From: Vicia villosa
Lineage: Eukaryota > Streptophyta > Magnoliopsida > Fabales > Fabaceae
Direction: 5' to 3'
NCBI RefSeq assembly: GCF_029867415.1
Contig: NC_081182.1
Span: 19,627,983-19,691,982, forward strand
Length of the DNA: 64,000 nucleotides
Below the pieces are notes generated by a model that had not been told where the DNA came from, did not search any database, and saw only the letters and a program-made list of their open reading frames with translations. Within the stretch, counting starts at the first letter, position 1. Every line of letters begins with the position of its first letter. Shown here piece after piece: positions 42,363-54,699 of the stretch. The position numbers and the translations under genes are program-made.

Positions 42363-45300
42363 TGTCATACCCCAAATTTGTCCTACTCTTTCACTTTCAT
42401 CTGGTTCAGGCTTTACATTCACATACATACTTCCATTAGGTCATCTGACATAGATCATACATTCATTAATCAATAAGAAGCATGGGATCAAGAATTATTG
42501 AAATTAGGGGTTTCTAATCCCTTGTACTTGAGCTTGACGTTGTTCCAAATGGGGATCTCATGAATTAGGGTTTTTGCCTTCTGCATACATTGAGTGCATT
42601 TCTCATCAATCAAGAACATGGTTGGAAGCGTAAGTGAACTAAGTTTGATTCAAGGATCATATGGCTTTCTTCTTGTTAACTCAAGGGTTGCGAGAGGACG
42701 TATACTTCTTCTTGGTTTTGTATCAAGGGTTATCCCATTGTGTATGGAAGTTTTATGGAGGTCATCTTTCATCAGTTCAAAGAAGCAACTTATTGTTTAG
42801 TTCACAAATCATATGGCTATGGTCTTCATATTAAGGAGTCGGTGCAAGGTTTTGGTTTATGTATGTTACCGATACTGCAAGAAGTCGTTTGTTCTTGAGA
42901 GATTAAAAGAGAAAAGGAGGAATGATCCTCGAGTGACATAGTTTAAGATTCTCAAACACAATTCCTCCGTGATACCAAAAGTCATTTCAAATATGCAATA
43001 AAAAAGATTCACTCATGGTGATTGTTTGGAATTCAAGATGCAAACACAAGACTTATTGCAAAGCTAATGCACATTCCTAAAGTCCAAAGTCGTTCATTAC
43101 AAAATACGCAACTGTCAATTCAAAAACCATTACATCATTCAATTTCCATACAAAAATATACATTACTATCCATCCAAATTCCAAATCCAAATAAGATTAC
43201 AAAAACCCCATTACAAAGGAAACCACACAAAAACAAGTATTTGGCCTATAGTTGCCTTTTGGTCAACTGTTGACTTTTGGGTCAAACCGACCCTTCGACA
43301 ATCCCATCTTTGTGTCACCTCCAAGTTTCTTCAAAACTTCATCTTCATGTTTCCAATCGTGCCCAACCGATATCAAAAGATCTCCATCATTTCCATTGGT
43401 GCCATGTTAAGTCTGCCGTGTAAACTGCAACTCATAAACCAATCTGCATAAAAAGGAAAAGGCGAAAGCATTCAAACTCTATACCATAAAACTTGCAGCA
43501 CATCAACTAAAAAAAACAAGACAGATGCATCAGTTCAAGGCTGCACTACGATTATGTCATCCTCCTCATGAAAACTACTCAGCAAGGCTAATGTAAAGCA
43601 AGCTCAGAATAACAAATACATATCAGTTCTACATATCAGCCCCACACTTCAAAACCAACGATCTCATCTTAACCAATTGACCTCCTAACAGGATTCAAAA
43701 GAAACTTCTAACAATTCAGCCCTGTATATACTCAGTCTTAGCATCAAACAGTTATAACTAACAAAACCGGATTGCAACAAAATTCAACATAATCTCTAAC
43801 TGTTTCCTAACCGCTTTTTATCTTCCATAACTCACCTCTTAAACCTTTTAACAGTTCCCAAACAGAATTCCATAACTTCATCTAACAGCACATAACTAAC
43901 CTTTAACCACCCAACTAACTGTTTAAAATTCTCTCTAACCAATTCTCAAACTACTAATTGTCAATAACCAAACAGAAACAACCACTTCCCTAAACCTCCT
44001 AACTGAACCTATAACAAACTCCGCCTGCAACAAACAAAAACGGAAACCGCAACATGTTCAAGCAGTTTCGCAACAGGTTCACAGGCTATCAATTTCAAAT
44101 CCAGAAAGGAAAAAGACTATCATTCACCTCGCAACAATTTCGGTCTCGGCCTTTAATCTACAGTCCCACTTCTAACTCCGAGCACCCGTCATCACCAAGG
44201 AAGCTACAGCCCCGCACATGTGTTAATGGATTAGATTCGGTTCACATTGAAACCATCAGTCATACATTTAGTTCAAACCGACATCCACAAACCGTGTCAA
44301 AAGCTTGAAGTACTTGCAGCAATTCTGCCCTATGCTCCTTGTCCACCAAAGTCATAACCTGCAAGCATACAAGAGCCCAAAAACTAGTCAAAACCAAATA
44401 CATACATTCAGCCCTGCATCACAAACCCTATACCAGCTCTGCATAACCGATTTTGCAAACAAGAAAATTATCACCAAAGGAAAACAGCCCTGCACATATA
44501 CACTTCAACAAATTCAATGCCATAACCTTCATATTCCAAACAGATACTCTAAATCCACATCATTCAGTTCAGCATTCAAAAATCACTTACAAGCTATCGT
44601 ATTCACACTGTACAACCCTCCATCAATACCAAAAAGCCCATACATTCCAGCCGGCTGAATGTAACACCCTCCAAAATCCTTAACAGAACCTCAATCAAAT
44701 GGCTAACAATCCCTTAACTACCCTCAACTAATTTCCTAACCTGTAACCACCATTTTGTAACAGAATAACCAACTTTCTAACAGAAAAATCAGTTACAAAA
44801 TTCCTAACAGAAACCTATCACCATTCGCCAACTGAAACAACCACCCCTGCAGAATTTAAATCAACATAATTAACTCTCAACACCTAACTAACTTCCTAAC
44901 TGCCACACAACCACCGAAACAGAAATAACTAACTTCCCCTAACACTTCAACTAACAGTTTTCACTACAACAGTTCTGAGTTAACCAACCTAACTTCTCCT
45001 GATAGAATTAACCCAATCCAACTCAATAGCAAACTTGCTGCATCATTTAATAGGCTCAGTTCCCTAACAGAATTCGACTCACCATAACTAATTGAGTCTG
45101 TCAGTTAACTCAGTGAGTCTATCCTAACTGAATCCGAACCTAAGTAACCACCTCCCAAACCTCACTCCAAACCTAACTCACCCGAGCCTAATCCCTATAT
45201 AATCTCCCTTCCCTCCATAATTCAAAGGCCTGAACCATTTTTTCACTCCTCACCAACACACACGCTTCATTCTTCACCTTCATCCACCATCATCTTCATC

Positions 45301-47658
45301 ATTCTCTCACACACGCCATTGCTACCATCCTCCTTCATCTTGCACCTCCTTCAATCTCCACAATCTTCATCATCTTCAACTCTGCTTCACTCTCATTCTG
45401 ACTCTCTACAACTTCCTCTCTTCCGAGTCACTCACCCTCACTCAAAAGCTCGTGAATCCATCATTGATAGAGCTTCAACATTTGAAGCTCTTATCAATGG
45501 AGCTCAAACTCTGAACCTTTCTCTACGCATCATCTTTAACCTTCTCTCGGCAATTCAGAATTTCGCAAACCAAGCAAGAAAATAAAAAGGAGAAGAAGAG
45601 TTGAACAAGAAAGAAAGAGAGAATTTAAGAAGTTACCTGAAGAACTTCGCCGAACTCCGCGTTTATCTCCTTAGATTGCTTATCGGGACCTCCTCTCTGG
45701 TGTTATTGATTGTCAATCTCCGTTCGCAAACTCCGGTGAGTCCTATTGCCGCCATGTTCTGATTATGCGTTTGCTATGATTGATTATTGAAACCGGGAAG
45801 ATGAGATCGAGTGAGGAGAGTCGAATCTAATCAGAAAAAGACTAAAGGTTGAGGCGATAGGGGTGGTCATTATGGTGGTCCGATAGGGTTCACGGTGGTG
45901 CTTGATTTTGGTTGATCGGAGAAGAAGGGAGAGAACAGAAGGAGAGACGAGGTCGCGAGTGAGAGGAAGACGGTGTGGAACTCGAAAGGTCACAATTCTA
46001 ACCCTAAACGCCTCTTTTGTTCTATTATTATTATGTAGATTAATTAGGATATAATGATGTAGTTAATTGGATTAACTTTGTTAGTGAGGGCTAATTGCTG
46101 ATTAATTGAATTGATAATAAAGTCTGTTGGATCCTTGGGCCCGAATCACTGCTAGGCGCACACCCTCACTAGACCCATCACACCACGTTTTTGCTTTGGC
46201 TGGCTGAACAAACAAACAATACTCCATTGGGCTTCATCCACGAAATTGCTATTTCACACCCCCGCGAGGCCCATACACCCTCTTCTTTTCTTTTTCTGTT
46301 TGCTATAATAACCTCTTGGGCCTTCTGTTAACTACACCCTCATACGGCCCACAACATCACTTGTTAGATTGATTTCTGAAACAACAAAAAACCTCCATGG
46401 GCCTGCGCCCCAATTACTTTTCACACCTTAAATTCAATTGACACCCCCTCTGTTAATAGTTTCTTCTCAAATAATAAAAATTGATTTTCTCTAATTCTTT
46501 TTGGCACATTAATTCGCATTTTCTTAAATAAATAAAAAATGACAAAAAACATTTTTCTACTCAATTAACTTTTAGGAATTTTATTAGAATTTTAATTGGT
46601 AGTTTTTCTTGATTTCTAATTGGTTGATAACTCATAAAAAATGATATTAAAAAAGGGCTCATATAATAAGTAGATTTTGACATTAATCTTTTGAACTCAT
46701 TTCTTTCATAAAAACTATAAAAATAATAGTACTTTTAATTCACTTTTGTGCTATATTTTGAATTGTTCTTTTTCATGCTATTTTCAATATTCCACTTAGC
46801 GCTTTAATTTCCATGTTCTTCTATTCCTAACCTTAGGTAGAAACCATGATAACATTAGGTAGAAATTCCCTTCATACTTAGGTTAGTTCTTTTTCTTTTA
46901 CAACCATAAAACATCTAATAAATGCTTGAATAAATTTCCCATAAAAAACACCAAGAAAACTCATAAAAAATGACTAATAAATACTTTGACTAATAAAAAG
47001 GGAATGGAAGCTTGTAACTTCCCTTGCTTAAGGGATGTTCGAGTGCTTGGAGCTCCCTTGCTTAAGGGTTCCATTCAGGCGTAAGTTCCCAACTTCTAAA
47101 AAACACAAACCAAAGAGTAACTCGAGTTTCCCTTGCTTAAGGGATTTCCTCGAAACACTCAAACTCTCTCTCTCTCTCTTCTCTCGCTTTCTTAAGGGCG
47201 CCGTTATTTCCGCTCCATTGCATCCTAGGTTGTCCCCTTGTGCAAGAGCGCGAACGTTAACGCCGCCCAACTAAAAAACACAAAAACAAACAGAAACTAT
47301 GGAGCCGAACTACGGCGCTCTGATTCCTGAAAAGGATACGTAGGCATCAAGTCGCGGGGCTTGAACGAGCACACTTGTAAATATTCCTTCTTTTCCCCGT
47401 ATTCATTTTGCATTCATTTCGCATTTAGACATAGACATAGTACACACCCTTTAGATAGAAACAAACATAGGTGGATACCATCGAGTACGATGGGCGCGAG
47501 GGGTGCTAGTACCTTCCCCTTGCGTAACTGACTCCCGTACCTTGATTCTCTGGTCGCGAGACCTTGTTCCTTCCTTTGTTAGGTTTTCTGATATTCCTTT
47601 CCCTTGTGGGATAAATATATTGGTGGCGACTCTGTTCATTTTTCGCGAGCGTGCGACA
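42363..47658 (+). repeat. 3' LTR of the young Ogre-like element
   Basis: 5,296 bp, offset from the 5' LTR by exactly 10,780 bases throughout, so there are no net indels. Three substitutions found. Ends ...GTGCGACA, followed by the target duplication GTACC. Confidence 0.95.
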
Positions 47659-47663
47659 GTACC

Positions 47664-49040
47664 AATTGAAGTCGTAGAACTAAGGCTTTTAGTCATTTAT
47701 TATCTCAGTCTTGCAATAATAAGATGGCTTATCCAATCGTTCAATTCTGATGCTAGGTGCCTCATTAGCCATTTGACTTTGAATATGGAAGACAGAGTAG
47801 TAAAAACATTGGCCAATTGATTCTCTTCCCTGAGGATACGTTTAAATGTAATTTTATCAAAGTATGGACTCAACTTCATGACATGTTCCTTCCTTGTAAG
47901 GAATCATATTCGTGTGACGAGTCTCTCAATATCCATTTATCTGGAAAATTATCAAGTCTGAGTCTCCATACACTTATAGATTCTTGATCTTTTAATCGAT
48001 TATTGCTTCTAAACTGAAGTACATGCTTCATATTCTGCAACATTGTTGGTAGCATCAAAACAGATCCTTGCGGTGAATGGGATATGAAAAACCGAGGGAG
48101 ACGTGATGACAGCTCCAACACCATGACCTAAAGCATTCGAGGCACCATCGAACACGAACGTCCATCCCGATCTTGGTTCAGGTCCTTCTTTCGGGCCTGG
48201 GGTTACACAGTCTTTAACCAACATGATATCTTCATCTAGAAATTCAAATTTCATTGGTTGGTAGTCATCCACTGGATGATGAGCAAGATAATGTGATAGT
48301 ACACTATCTTTGATGGCTTTTGGATAACATACTAGATGTCATATTCTATTAAAATCATCTGCCATCGAGCGACCCTTCTTGTCAAAGCGGGCTTCTCAAA
48401 GATGTACTTGACAAGATCCATTTTTAAAATTAATAGGGTGGTGTGAGTCAACATATACTATCTTAGTCGTCGAGCAGCCCATGCTAGAGCGCATCAAGTT
48501 TTCTCGAGCAATGAATATCTTGTTTTACAGTCGGTAAACTTTTTGCTTAAGTAGTAAATTGCATGCTCTTTTCGCCCAGTCTCGTCATATTGTCCCAACA
48601 CACAACCCATTAAATTCTAAACCACTATCAAATACAAAATCAAAGGTCTCCCAAGTACTGAAGGCATGGGGATTGGAGGCTCGTGTAAATATTCTTTGAT
48701 TTTGTCGAAGGCTTGTTGACAATCATCGTTCCATTTCACATCTTGATCCTTCATTAACAACTTGAATATTGGTGGCTCACAAGTAGCTGTAAAATGAGAA
48801 ATAAACTTGGCTATGTAGTTTAACCTTCCAAATAATCCATGAACCTCTTTCTCTTTTCTTGGCTCAGGCGTCTCTTGTATTTATTTTACCTTTGCACGAT
48901 CGACCTCAATGCCTCGCTGACTTACTATGAAACCTAACAACTTGGCTAGATCATACTCCAAAGATGCACTTGTTTGGGTTTAGCCTCAATTGGTTACCTA
49001 GAGTCTGAGTTGTTCGAATGTAGATTGGTTAATTATTGAC
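47664..49040 (-). pseudogene. RT end, RNase H and second RNase H of the older Ogre-like element
   Basis: Going leftward on the minus strand: LNPNKCIFGV (RT connection, about 48,985); RKEKEVHGLFGRLNYIAKFI; WNDDCQQAFDKIKEYL; GCVLGQYDETGRKEHAIYYL and LAWAARRLR (first RNase H); MDDYQPMKFEFLDEDIMLV; GWTFVFDGASNALGHGVGAV and FDATNNVAEYEAC (second RNase H, 48,180-48,009); and VKWLMRHLASELNDW, just before the interruption at 47,664. Many stops and frame changes are present. The dual RNase H places it in the Tat/Ogre group. The N-terminal RT, protease and gag are missing. Confidence 0.85.
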
Positions 49041-49042
49041 AA

Positions 49043-49208
49043 GTCCTATCCTTTTTAAATGGAACACCCAAATCACACAAAAAATAATGTGATCCCATAT
49101 GTTGTATGCATGATTGTGAGGTTATTGTCCTAATGGATATATGCAGATGAATCTGAAGCATAAGTCAATTGTGATTGAAATTAATAGAGCAAATTTTAGG
49201 GTGCAACA
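49043..49208 (-). repeat. 5' LTR fragment of the older Ogre-like element, fused to its RT
   Basis: The minus strand begins TGTTGCACCCTAAAATTTGC at 49,208 and is a 166-bp direct counterpart of 27,285-27,450. It then runs straight into the RT segment at about 49,040, so most of the LTR, the leader, gag, protease and half of RT have been deleted. Confidence 0.6.
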
Positions 49209-50395
49209 ACATTAAGAGATATGTTTGATACCTCAATGGCGCGTCCTTCTCATGACATTCCAATACGATCCAACTTAGAAAAGTCAAAAAGTCAAAAATC
49301 ATATTTTACCAATAATATGTGTTCCATGTCTTCTATAACATGTTATTCAGATGATAATTTCCATATCTCATCCATAAATACATTGTCATGCAATGATGTT
49401 TTTAGTGGTTATGTGGTACAGATACATTCTTATACTATTAATTTATAGTTTGTTTCTTTGTTAAACATTTGTTACGTAAGATGATTGATTATATTTAACA
49501 TCCACTATTGGTCAATGATTTTGCAAATGGTATCGTATGAAGGATTTGGCAAAATGACTTTACTAAAGACTGCTACACAATTGGTGTTGGTTGATGATTA
49601 TTGGAATCAGTGAGATTGCATGTGTGAATTCGTTAGCAAACCATAAATGCACTTTATAATTGGTGGAGACTAAAGATGGTCATGTGAAGCTCGATGTCTA
49701 CGTGTTGATACGAATGTCAAGTTATGGGTACTTGACACAATCAATAGTAAATATGTTTATTTAATAACCCTAATTTAATTACAAGAATATGGAAAATTGT
49801 ACGAATTGTAATAACATTAAGAGACAGTGCCTCAATGGCGTGTCATTCTCATGACACTCCAATACGATTCAATTGGAAAAGTCAAGAAGTTTAAAATCAT
49901 ATTTTACCAATAGTGGGCGTTCTATATCTTCCATTACATATCATTCAGATGATAATTTCTGCATCTCATTCATAAAGACATTGTTATGAAATGATGTTGT
50001 CAGGGGTTATTCGGTACAAATACACTTTCATACTATTAATTTATTGTTTGTTTCTTTGTTAAACATTTTTTTATGTAAGATGATTGATTATATTTAACAT
50101 CCACTATTGGTCAATGATTATACTTATGTTATCGTATGAAGGATTTGGTGAAATGACTCTACTAAAGACTTCTACAAAATATGTCTTGTTTGATGATTAT
50201 TAGAATCAATGGGATTGCATATGTGACTTCGTTAGCGAGCCTTATATGAACTTTATAACTAGTGGAGACTACTGATGGTTATGCAAAGCTTGACGTCTAC
50301 ATGTCGGTACGATTATCAAACTAGTAGTATGTAAGGCAGTCAATAGTGTAAATGTATATTTCACTTTGAAGAATATCACAAATAAGATTAATTTA
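49209..50395. repeat. tandem duplication, unit about 600 bp
   Basis: Unit one starts at AACATTAAGAGATATG (49,208 on) and unit two at AACATTAAGAGACAGTG (about 49,812). Shared landmarks include CCTCAATGGCGYGTC, CTCATGACAYTCCAATACGAT, TATTTAACATCCACTATTGG (about 49,494 and 50,094) and TTGGTGGAGACTA/AGTGGAGACTACTGATGG. Divergence is considerable, so it is old. No protein recognised. Confidence 0.75.
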
Positions 50396-50899
50396 GTTGA
50401 TAATATTTCGTTTATATATTGTTGTTAGTTTTTTAAGTACTATTTTTTTTAATTTAACTCCACAATCGTCAAATTTATTAATAAGAACTATTTTATTCAT
50501 ATCAATGTTGAATGTACAATGGTTGATTTCTGATGGATATCCTATTTATAAAAGGAGAGATAACAAGAATTTTATAGCATTAGTAATGAAAGGACAAATT
50601 CAAAATTTTATGATGAAATAAAAATGTATTACTATTATAGATATATGTCTCCATGTGAAACTTTATGAAATTTTTTTTATATAGATACAAGGAACCATCA
50701 CTCAAAAGGCTAAACTTTCATCAAAAAGACGAACAACATATCATATTTAAACTTTACGAACACATTTATGATACGTTGTTGATAACCAATGAAAATAGTC
50801 AATCTACTCATTCGACATTAAATATTGTAAAAAAATTTTGAAATGCGTAAATAAATAACGTAAATATTAGGAAAATATATGAATTTTTGTGGGATGCAA
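50396..50899. other. AT-rich intergenic sequence
   Basis: Nothing recognised on either strand. Confidence 0.5.
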
Positions 50900-50901
50900 G
50901 A

Positions 50902-50903
50902 TG

Positions 50904-50968
<65 letters not shown>

Positions 50969-50969
50969 T
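50902..50969. repeat. (ATA)n microsatellite
   Basis: About 22 uninterrupted ATA/TAA triplets, roughly 370 bp upstream of the first charged-protein gene. Confidence 0.95.
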
Positions 50970-51340
50970 GCCCTTTAGAAGCACCCTATCATTTTGTATC
51001 GTTATCTTCTCAAGTATTGATATAACCCTAGCTCCATTTGCCTCTCACTCGCTTTCTTCTTTTTCTATTCATCTCATTTTCTTCTCTCTATCTATCTCCA
51101 AACCCTAATCCCAATTTTCCATTTTCACTCAAATTTCTCTTCATCAATCTCTCTCTCTCTAATCCTTTAATACCAGATCTCAAAATCTTCCTTTTCTTTC
51201 TCTCAATCAAATCAAATCACACAAAAGCTTCAATTTTTCTATAACCGCTTCACCTTTTTGAATATATAAAACTCGATTCAGTCACAAATTTTGATTTGAA
51301 TCGACACCAACACAAGCGGCGCGGCGGTGAGTTTTTGACA

Positions 51341-53575
51341 ATGGTCGGTGGTGGAAGCAGAAGGGACGATGGTTCGTTGGTAATTAACAACACCAACGTG
51401 TTTGCGGCGCTTGATACTTTGAAGAAGAAGAAGAAATCGGATAAGGAGAGGAAGAATAAGGGTTCCAAATCGGGGAAATTGGAATCTGAATCGCATTCGA
51501 AGGTGTTCTGGGCTCCGGCCCCATTGAATGCATCTTCGTGGGCTGATGTGGATGATGATGATGATTATTATGCCACCACTGCACCGCCTCAATCTATTTG
51601 GCCTGTTTCTGACCCACAACATAGTGAGGAAAAGACAGAAAATTTGGAGGTTTTTTTCTTAATGCCTTGTCACTCATTTTATGTCATTTATCGGTTTCGA
51701 TTGTTTGGATTTGATATATTGGTTTTCTTGAATAAAATGAAATATTTGCTGTATTAATACAAATTTACTTGTGTTGTTTGTTTGTTTCTAGTTCCGATGT
51801 TAATTGGGATTTAGATGGCATTTTGTAGTGTTTTGTTACAATCAAAGACTGAAAGGGATGAAGTTCTTCATATTTATACTTTGTTTATGTAGAGTACTCA
51901 GGAAGCTCTATTTGAGATTTAGGTCTTTTTGCTGTCGTGTAAAGGCTTTTGAAATTTCGGTCTGTACATGGTTGCAACATTGATTGTGGTTGCCGCAGGG
52001 TGAATTAACCACAATTTGCTCTGTAAGATAATATCTGCTGATACCGGTTTGTTGTGGTCGTGGACCCTTTTTTTAAACCTTGAAGAAGTTTATGAAATTA
52101 AGTTGAAAGCAACATATAGATGCTTATTTGATGAGATTAATCCATATCAACTATTCTGAATATTTCTCTTTTTTGTTGTTGTTATGGTGTTTTATTTTTC
52201 TGATTACTTGATTATACCTATTCTTAGTAGGAGACTGTATTTGGTGAGGCTTGTGTTCCTTCTGGGTAATGTTATGCATATCTGTATCGTAAAGAATAGA
52301 TGGTTGTTTGTATACTGTTTAGTCGTTTCTGAGGTCATATATTAGCAAATTAGAGATCCTTTAAATTGCATTAGTATCTTAGGAATGTCTAGCACAAGAT
52401 TTTGTATACGATACATTTCAGTGATGGAACCAGCTAGCATTGCAAACAATGTTGTGGTAGCAGAATCATTGTTGAGTTCTATTTCATTATATTTATATTG
52501 TTGTTCGACGAGTCAGAAGTATATGTTTATAGTGATTTACCTCTGTGTTTGTTTGGTGTGGGTGTTGGTTGAATGGTTAGAAAACTCTTATGCTATTCTA
52601 GATTTGATAGTTTACAATTTTTAACAGGATACTGAGAGCGAGGAAGATATTTTTGATTATGGGGATGAGGAGGAGGAAGAGCAAGATCACGAACCAGAAC
52701 CAGAGGATGCTGTGAAACCTGAACCTGAGCTCAAGAAGCAAGCTGAAGTTCCTGTGGTACCAAAGGAAGCAGAACGACAGCTCTCCAAAAAGGAAAGGAA
52801 GAAAAAGGAACTTGAAGAGCTTGAGGCTCTTTTAGCTGATTTTGGAGTCGCACCAAAAGAAAGTAATGATGGTCAAGGTCAAGATGAGTCGCAAGGTACA
52901 TTATTTGCCGGATTGTTTGTATTTTACACAAGTTTAGTTTATTGACTGAACGACACCCGTGCCTCTGTTTTACACTATTGGCCTTCCCATTTTGGAGGTT
53001 TCCTGCTTATCTCACAGATTTTTTCCCTACTTTTGCTCTTGCAGGGTTTTTCGATTAACTATGTTGAGCTCAAGTTTTTTTTTATCTTTTTTTATTTTTG
53101 TATCAAAAAGAAGTAAAGTTTCTATGCGTATCTAGATGCAATCACTTGACGCAGATTATTGTTTTTGATTTGTTCAAATTGCAAATTTGTATTTGCAGGG
53201 GCACCTGAGGACAAAAAAGATGTTGAAGGGGATGTAAATGGAGAAAAGAAGGAAATAGCTGCGGAGTCAAAGACTGCCAAGAAGAAGAAAAAGAAGGAAA
53301 AAGCTTCCAAGGAGGTGAAAGAATCCAACGGTCAGCACAGCAATTCAGAAACAAACACTGGGCCTGATACGGCCGAAAATGCCGAGGAGGATCCATCTGT
53401 TGTTGATGTGAAAGAGCGTCTTAAGAAACTTGCTTCCATCAAGAAGAAGAAATCCAATAAAGAAGTGGATGGTGCTGCTAGAGCTGCTGCTCAAGAAGCT
53501 GCTGCAAGGAACGCGAGGCTTGCTGCAGCAAAGAAAAAAGAGAAGAACCATTATAACCAACAACCTGTGCGGTAA
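51341..53575 (+). CDS. highly charged plant protein of unknown function, copy 1
   Basis: Three exons (51,341-51,649; 52,628-52,895; 53,199-53,575), GT...AG introns of 978 and 303 bp, give 317 aa. The N-terminus is MVGGGSRRDDGSLVINNTNV. It is followed by a lysine cluster (LDTLKKKKKSDKERKNKGSK), a motif SKVFWAPAPLNASSWADV, an aspartate run with YYATTAPPQSIWPVS, an acidic exon-2 start (DTESEEDIFDYGDEEEEEQD), a KKERKKKELEELEALLADFG coiled helix, and a lysine/alanine-rich tail ending NHYNQQPVR. Unstructured, probably nuclear from its basic clusters (inference). I recognise the architecture as conserved in plants but cannot name the protein. A CT-rich leader with AACCCTAGCTCC precedes it. Confidence 0.85.
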
Positions 53576-54380
53576 AAGAACCTTGCTCCTAAACATCTTA
53601 TCTATACAGGAATTTGTATTTCTTGTCTATATGATGATGATGCCGAATAAATAGTTGAGCTTTAGGCTCTCGTGACCCTACCGTACTCCAGTAGACTTGA
53701 TATACTGTTTATGCTTTTTTGGGTTAGTGTTGTTTAATTGTTATAGACTATTATATTTTGAGCACAGGATTTTATCTTTAAAAATTATATGAACGAACTC
53801 TGTTTTAAAAATTATATGGGACTATGTTGTTGTGCACTCGTTCTTATGTCGTGGCTGATCAATTACTGCTGGTGCGGATAAGTGTTTACTCTTGAAAGTG
53901 TTGTGTTGTTTCTATGAAGATTGGAGAAATCATAGCTACCTGGTGGGACGAAGTTTTCTGTTCTTTTTCCTATTTTTGCTATATTTTCAAGGCTTCGAGA
54001 TGGCAAAAGCTTGTACAACCAGCTTTTTGCTGATTGAGAAAAATGTCCCACGAAATCTATCTATTATTCTCTGCTCATTACCACTTGATACCCCCAAAAC
54101 AAAAGCCATCATATGAGGGGAAAAAGGCAAGCCTAGATGGCTTTTATAAAAGTACCTCCACCTTATAGATACTAGTTTTCCACTCGAATTAATCCACCTA
54201 GATATTTCTATATACTTTTGATTGGAAAAGGAAGCTCCGACTCCAACTTAGCATGGATAGCAAATATTGATGTTTTCCTCTTTCAAACATGATTGCAATT
54301 CAGTAATTAGCTTGTAAACCTCATTAAGCTCCTTCAAAATATTATGCTGAAAAAATTCAAAAAAATTTAGACTTATAACT
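53576..54380. other. 3' flank of copy 1 and intergenic DNA
   Basis: Contains the 3' untranslated region (AATAAA-like GAATAAATAG at 53,644) and AT-rich DNA. A direct repeat TTTAAAAATTATATG occurs at 53,776 and 53,804. No other gene seen. Confidence 0.5.
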
Positions 54381-54629
54381 TGGTCGGAAAACTATTAGAG
54401 ATAGCTTTATAATATAGTTTTATATAGATAGTTTCCTTTCGGTTATAACAAACTATTCTAAGCTCTTATATATAGGACTGTAATTTGTATCATTCAACCC
54501 AATCAATACAATACATATTTTATCCTTTTCTCTCATTCTCTATTCTCAACATGTATTGTAATCTATATCATTCAACCCAATCAATACAACACATATTTTA
54601 TCCTTTTCTCTCATTCTCTATTCTCAACA
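54381..54629 (+). repeat. probable 5' LTR of the copia element with an internal 78-bp tandem duplication
   Basis: TGGTCGGAAAACTATTAGAG ... CTCAACA. A block TGTAATTTGTATCATTCAAC...CTATTCTCAACA is repeated in tandem (54,479-54,556 and 54,557-54,634) with three or four differences, so two LTR-end copies stand next to each other. Confidence 0.5.
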
Positions 54630-54699
54630 TGTAGCAGAGCTTCTTCTTCCTTCAATTTTGAGGGTGTTTTTTTCCTTTTTTTCAAAGCAAACTTTCTCA

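Larger units (their letters stand above)
31583..47658 (+). mobile_element. young Ogre-like LTR retrotransposon, non-autonomous, 16 kb
   Basis: Bounded by 5,296-bp LTRs (31,583-36,878; 42,363-47,658) running TGTCATACCCC...GCGACA and by the target duplication GTACC (31,578-31,582; 47,659-47,663). The primer site TGGCGACTCTGCTGGGGA (36,881) and a purine tract AGGGGCAG before the 3' LTR are those of Ogre elements. LTRs of 5 kb are also an Ogre trait. The 5.5-kb interior lacks any protease, RT or integrase; only a gag remnant is visible. It must have moved using proteins from another element. It is inserted in the older minus-strand Ogre-like pol. Confidence 0.95.

Noticed and set aside
31583..47658. 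The two 5.3-kb direct repeats could be a segmental duplication or assembly duplication.
   Set aside because: They have TG...CA ends, a primer site after the first, a purine tract before the second, and a GTACC target duplication outside, so they are LTRs.
53122..53596. Minus-strand frames rich in Phe/Ser opposite exon 3 of the charged-protein gene (and the same at 63.2-63.7 kb).
   Set aside because: Antisense of lysine-rich AAG/GAA codons gives Phe/Ser/Leu-rich frames; the plus-strand gene explains the sequence.
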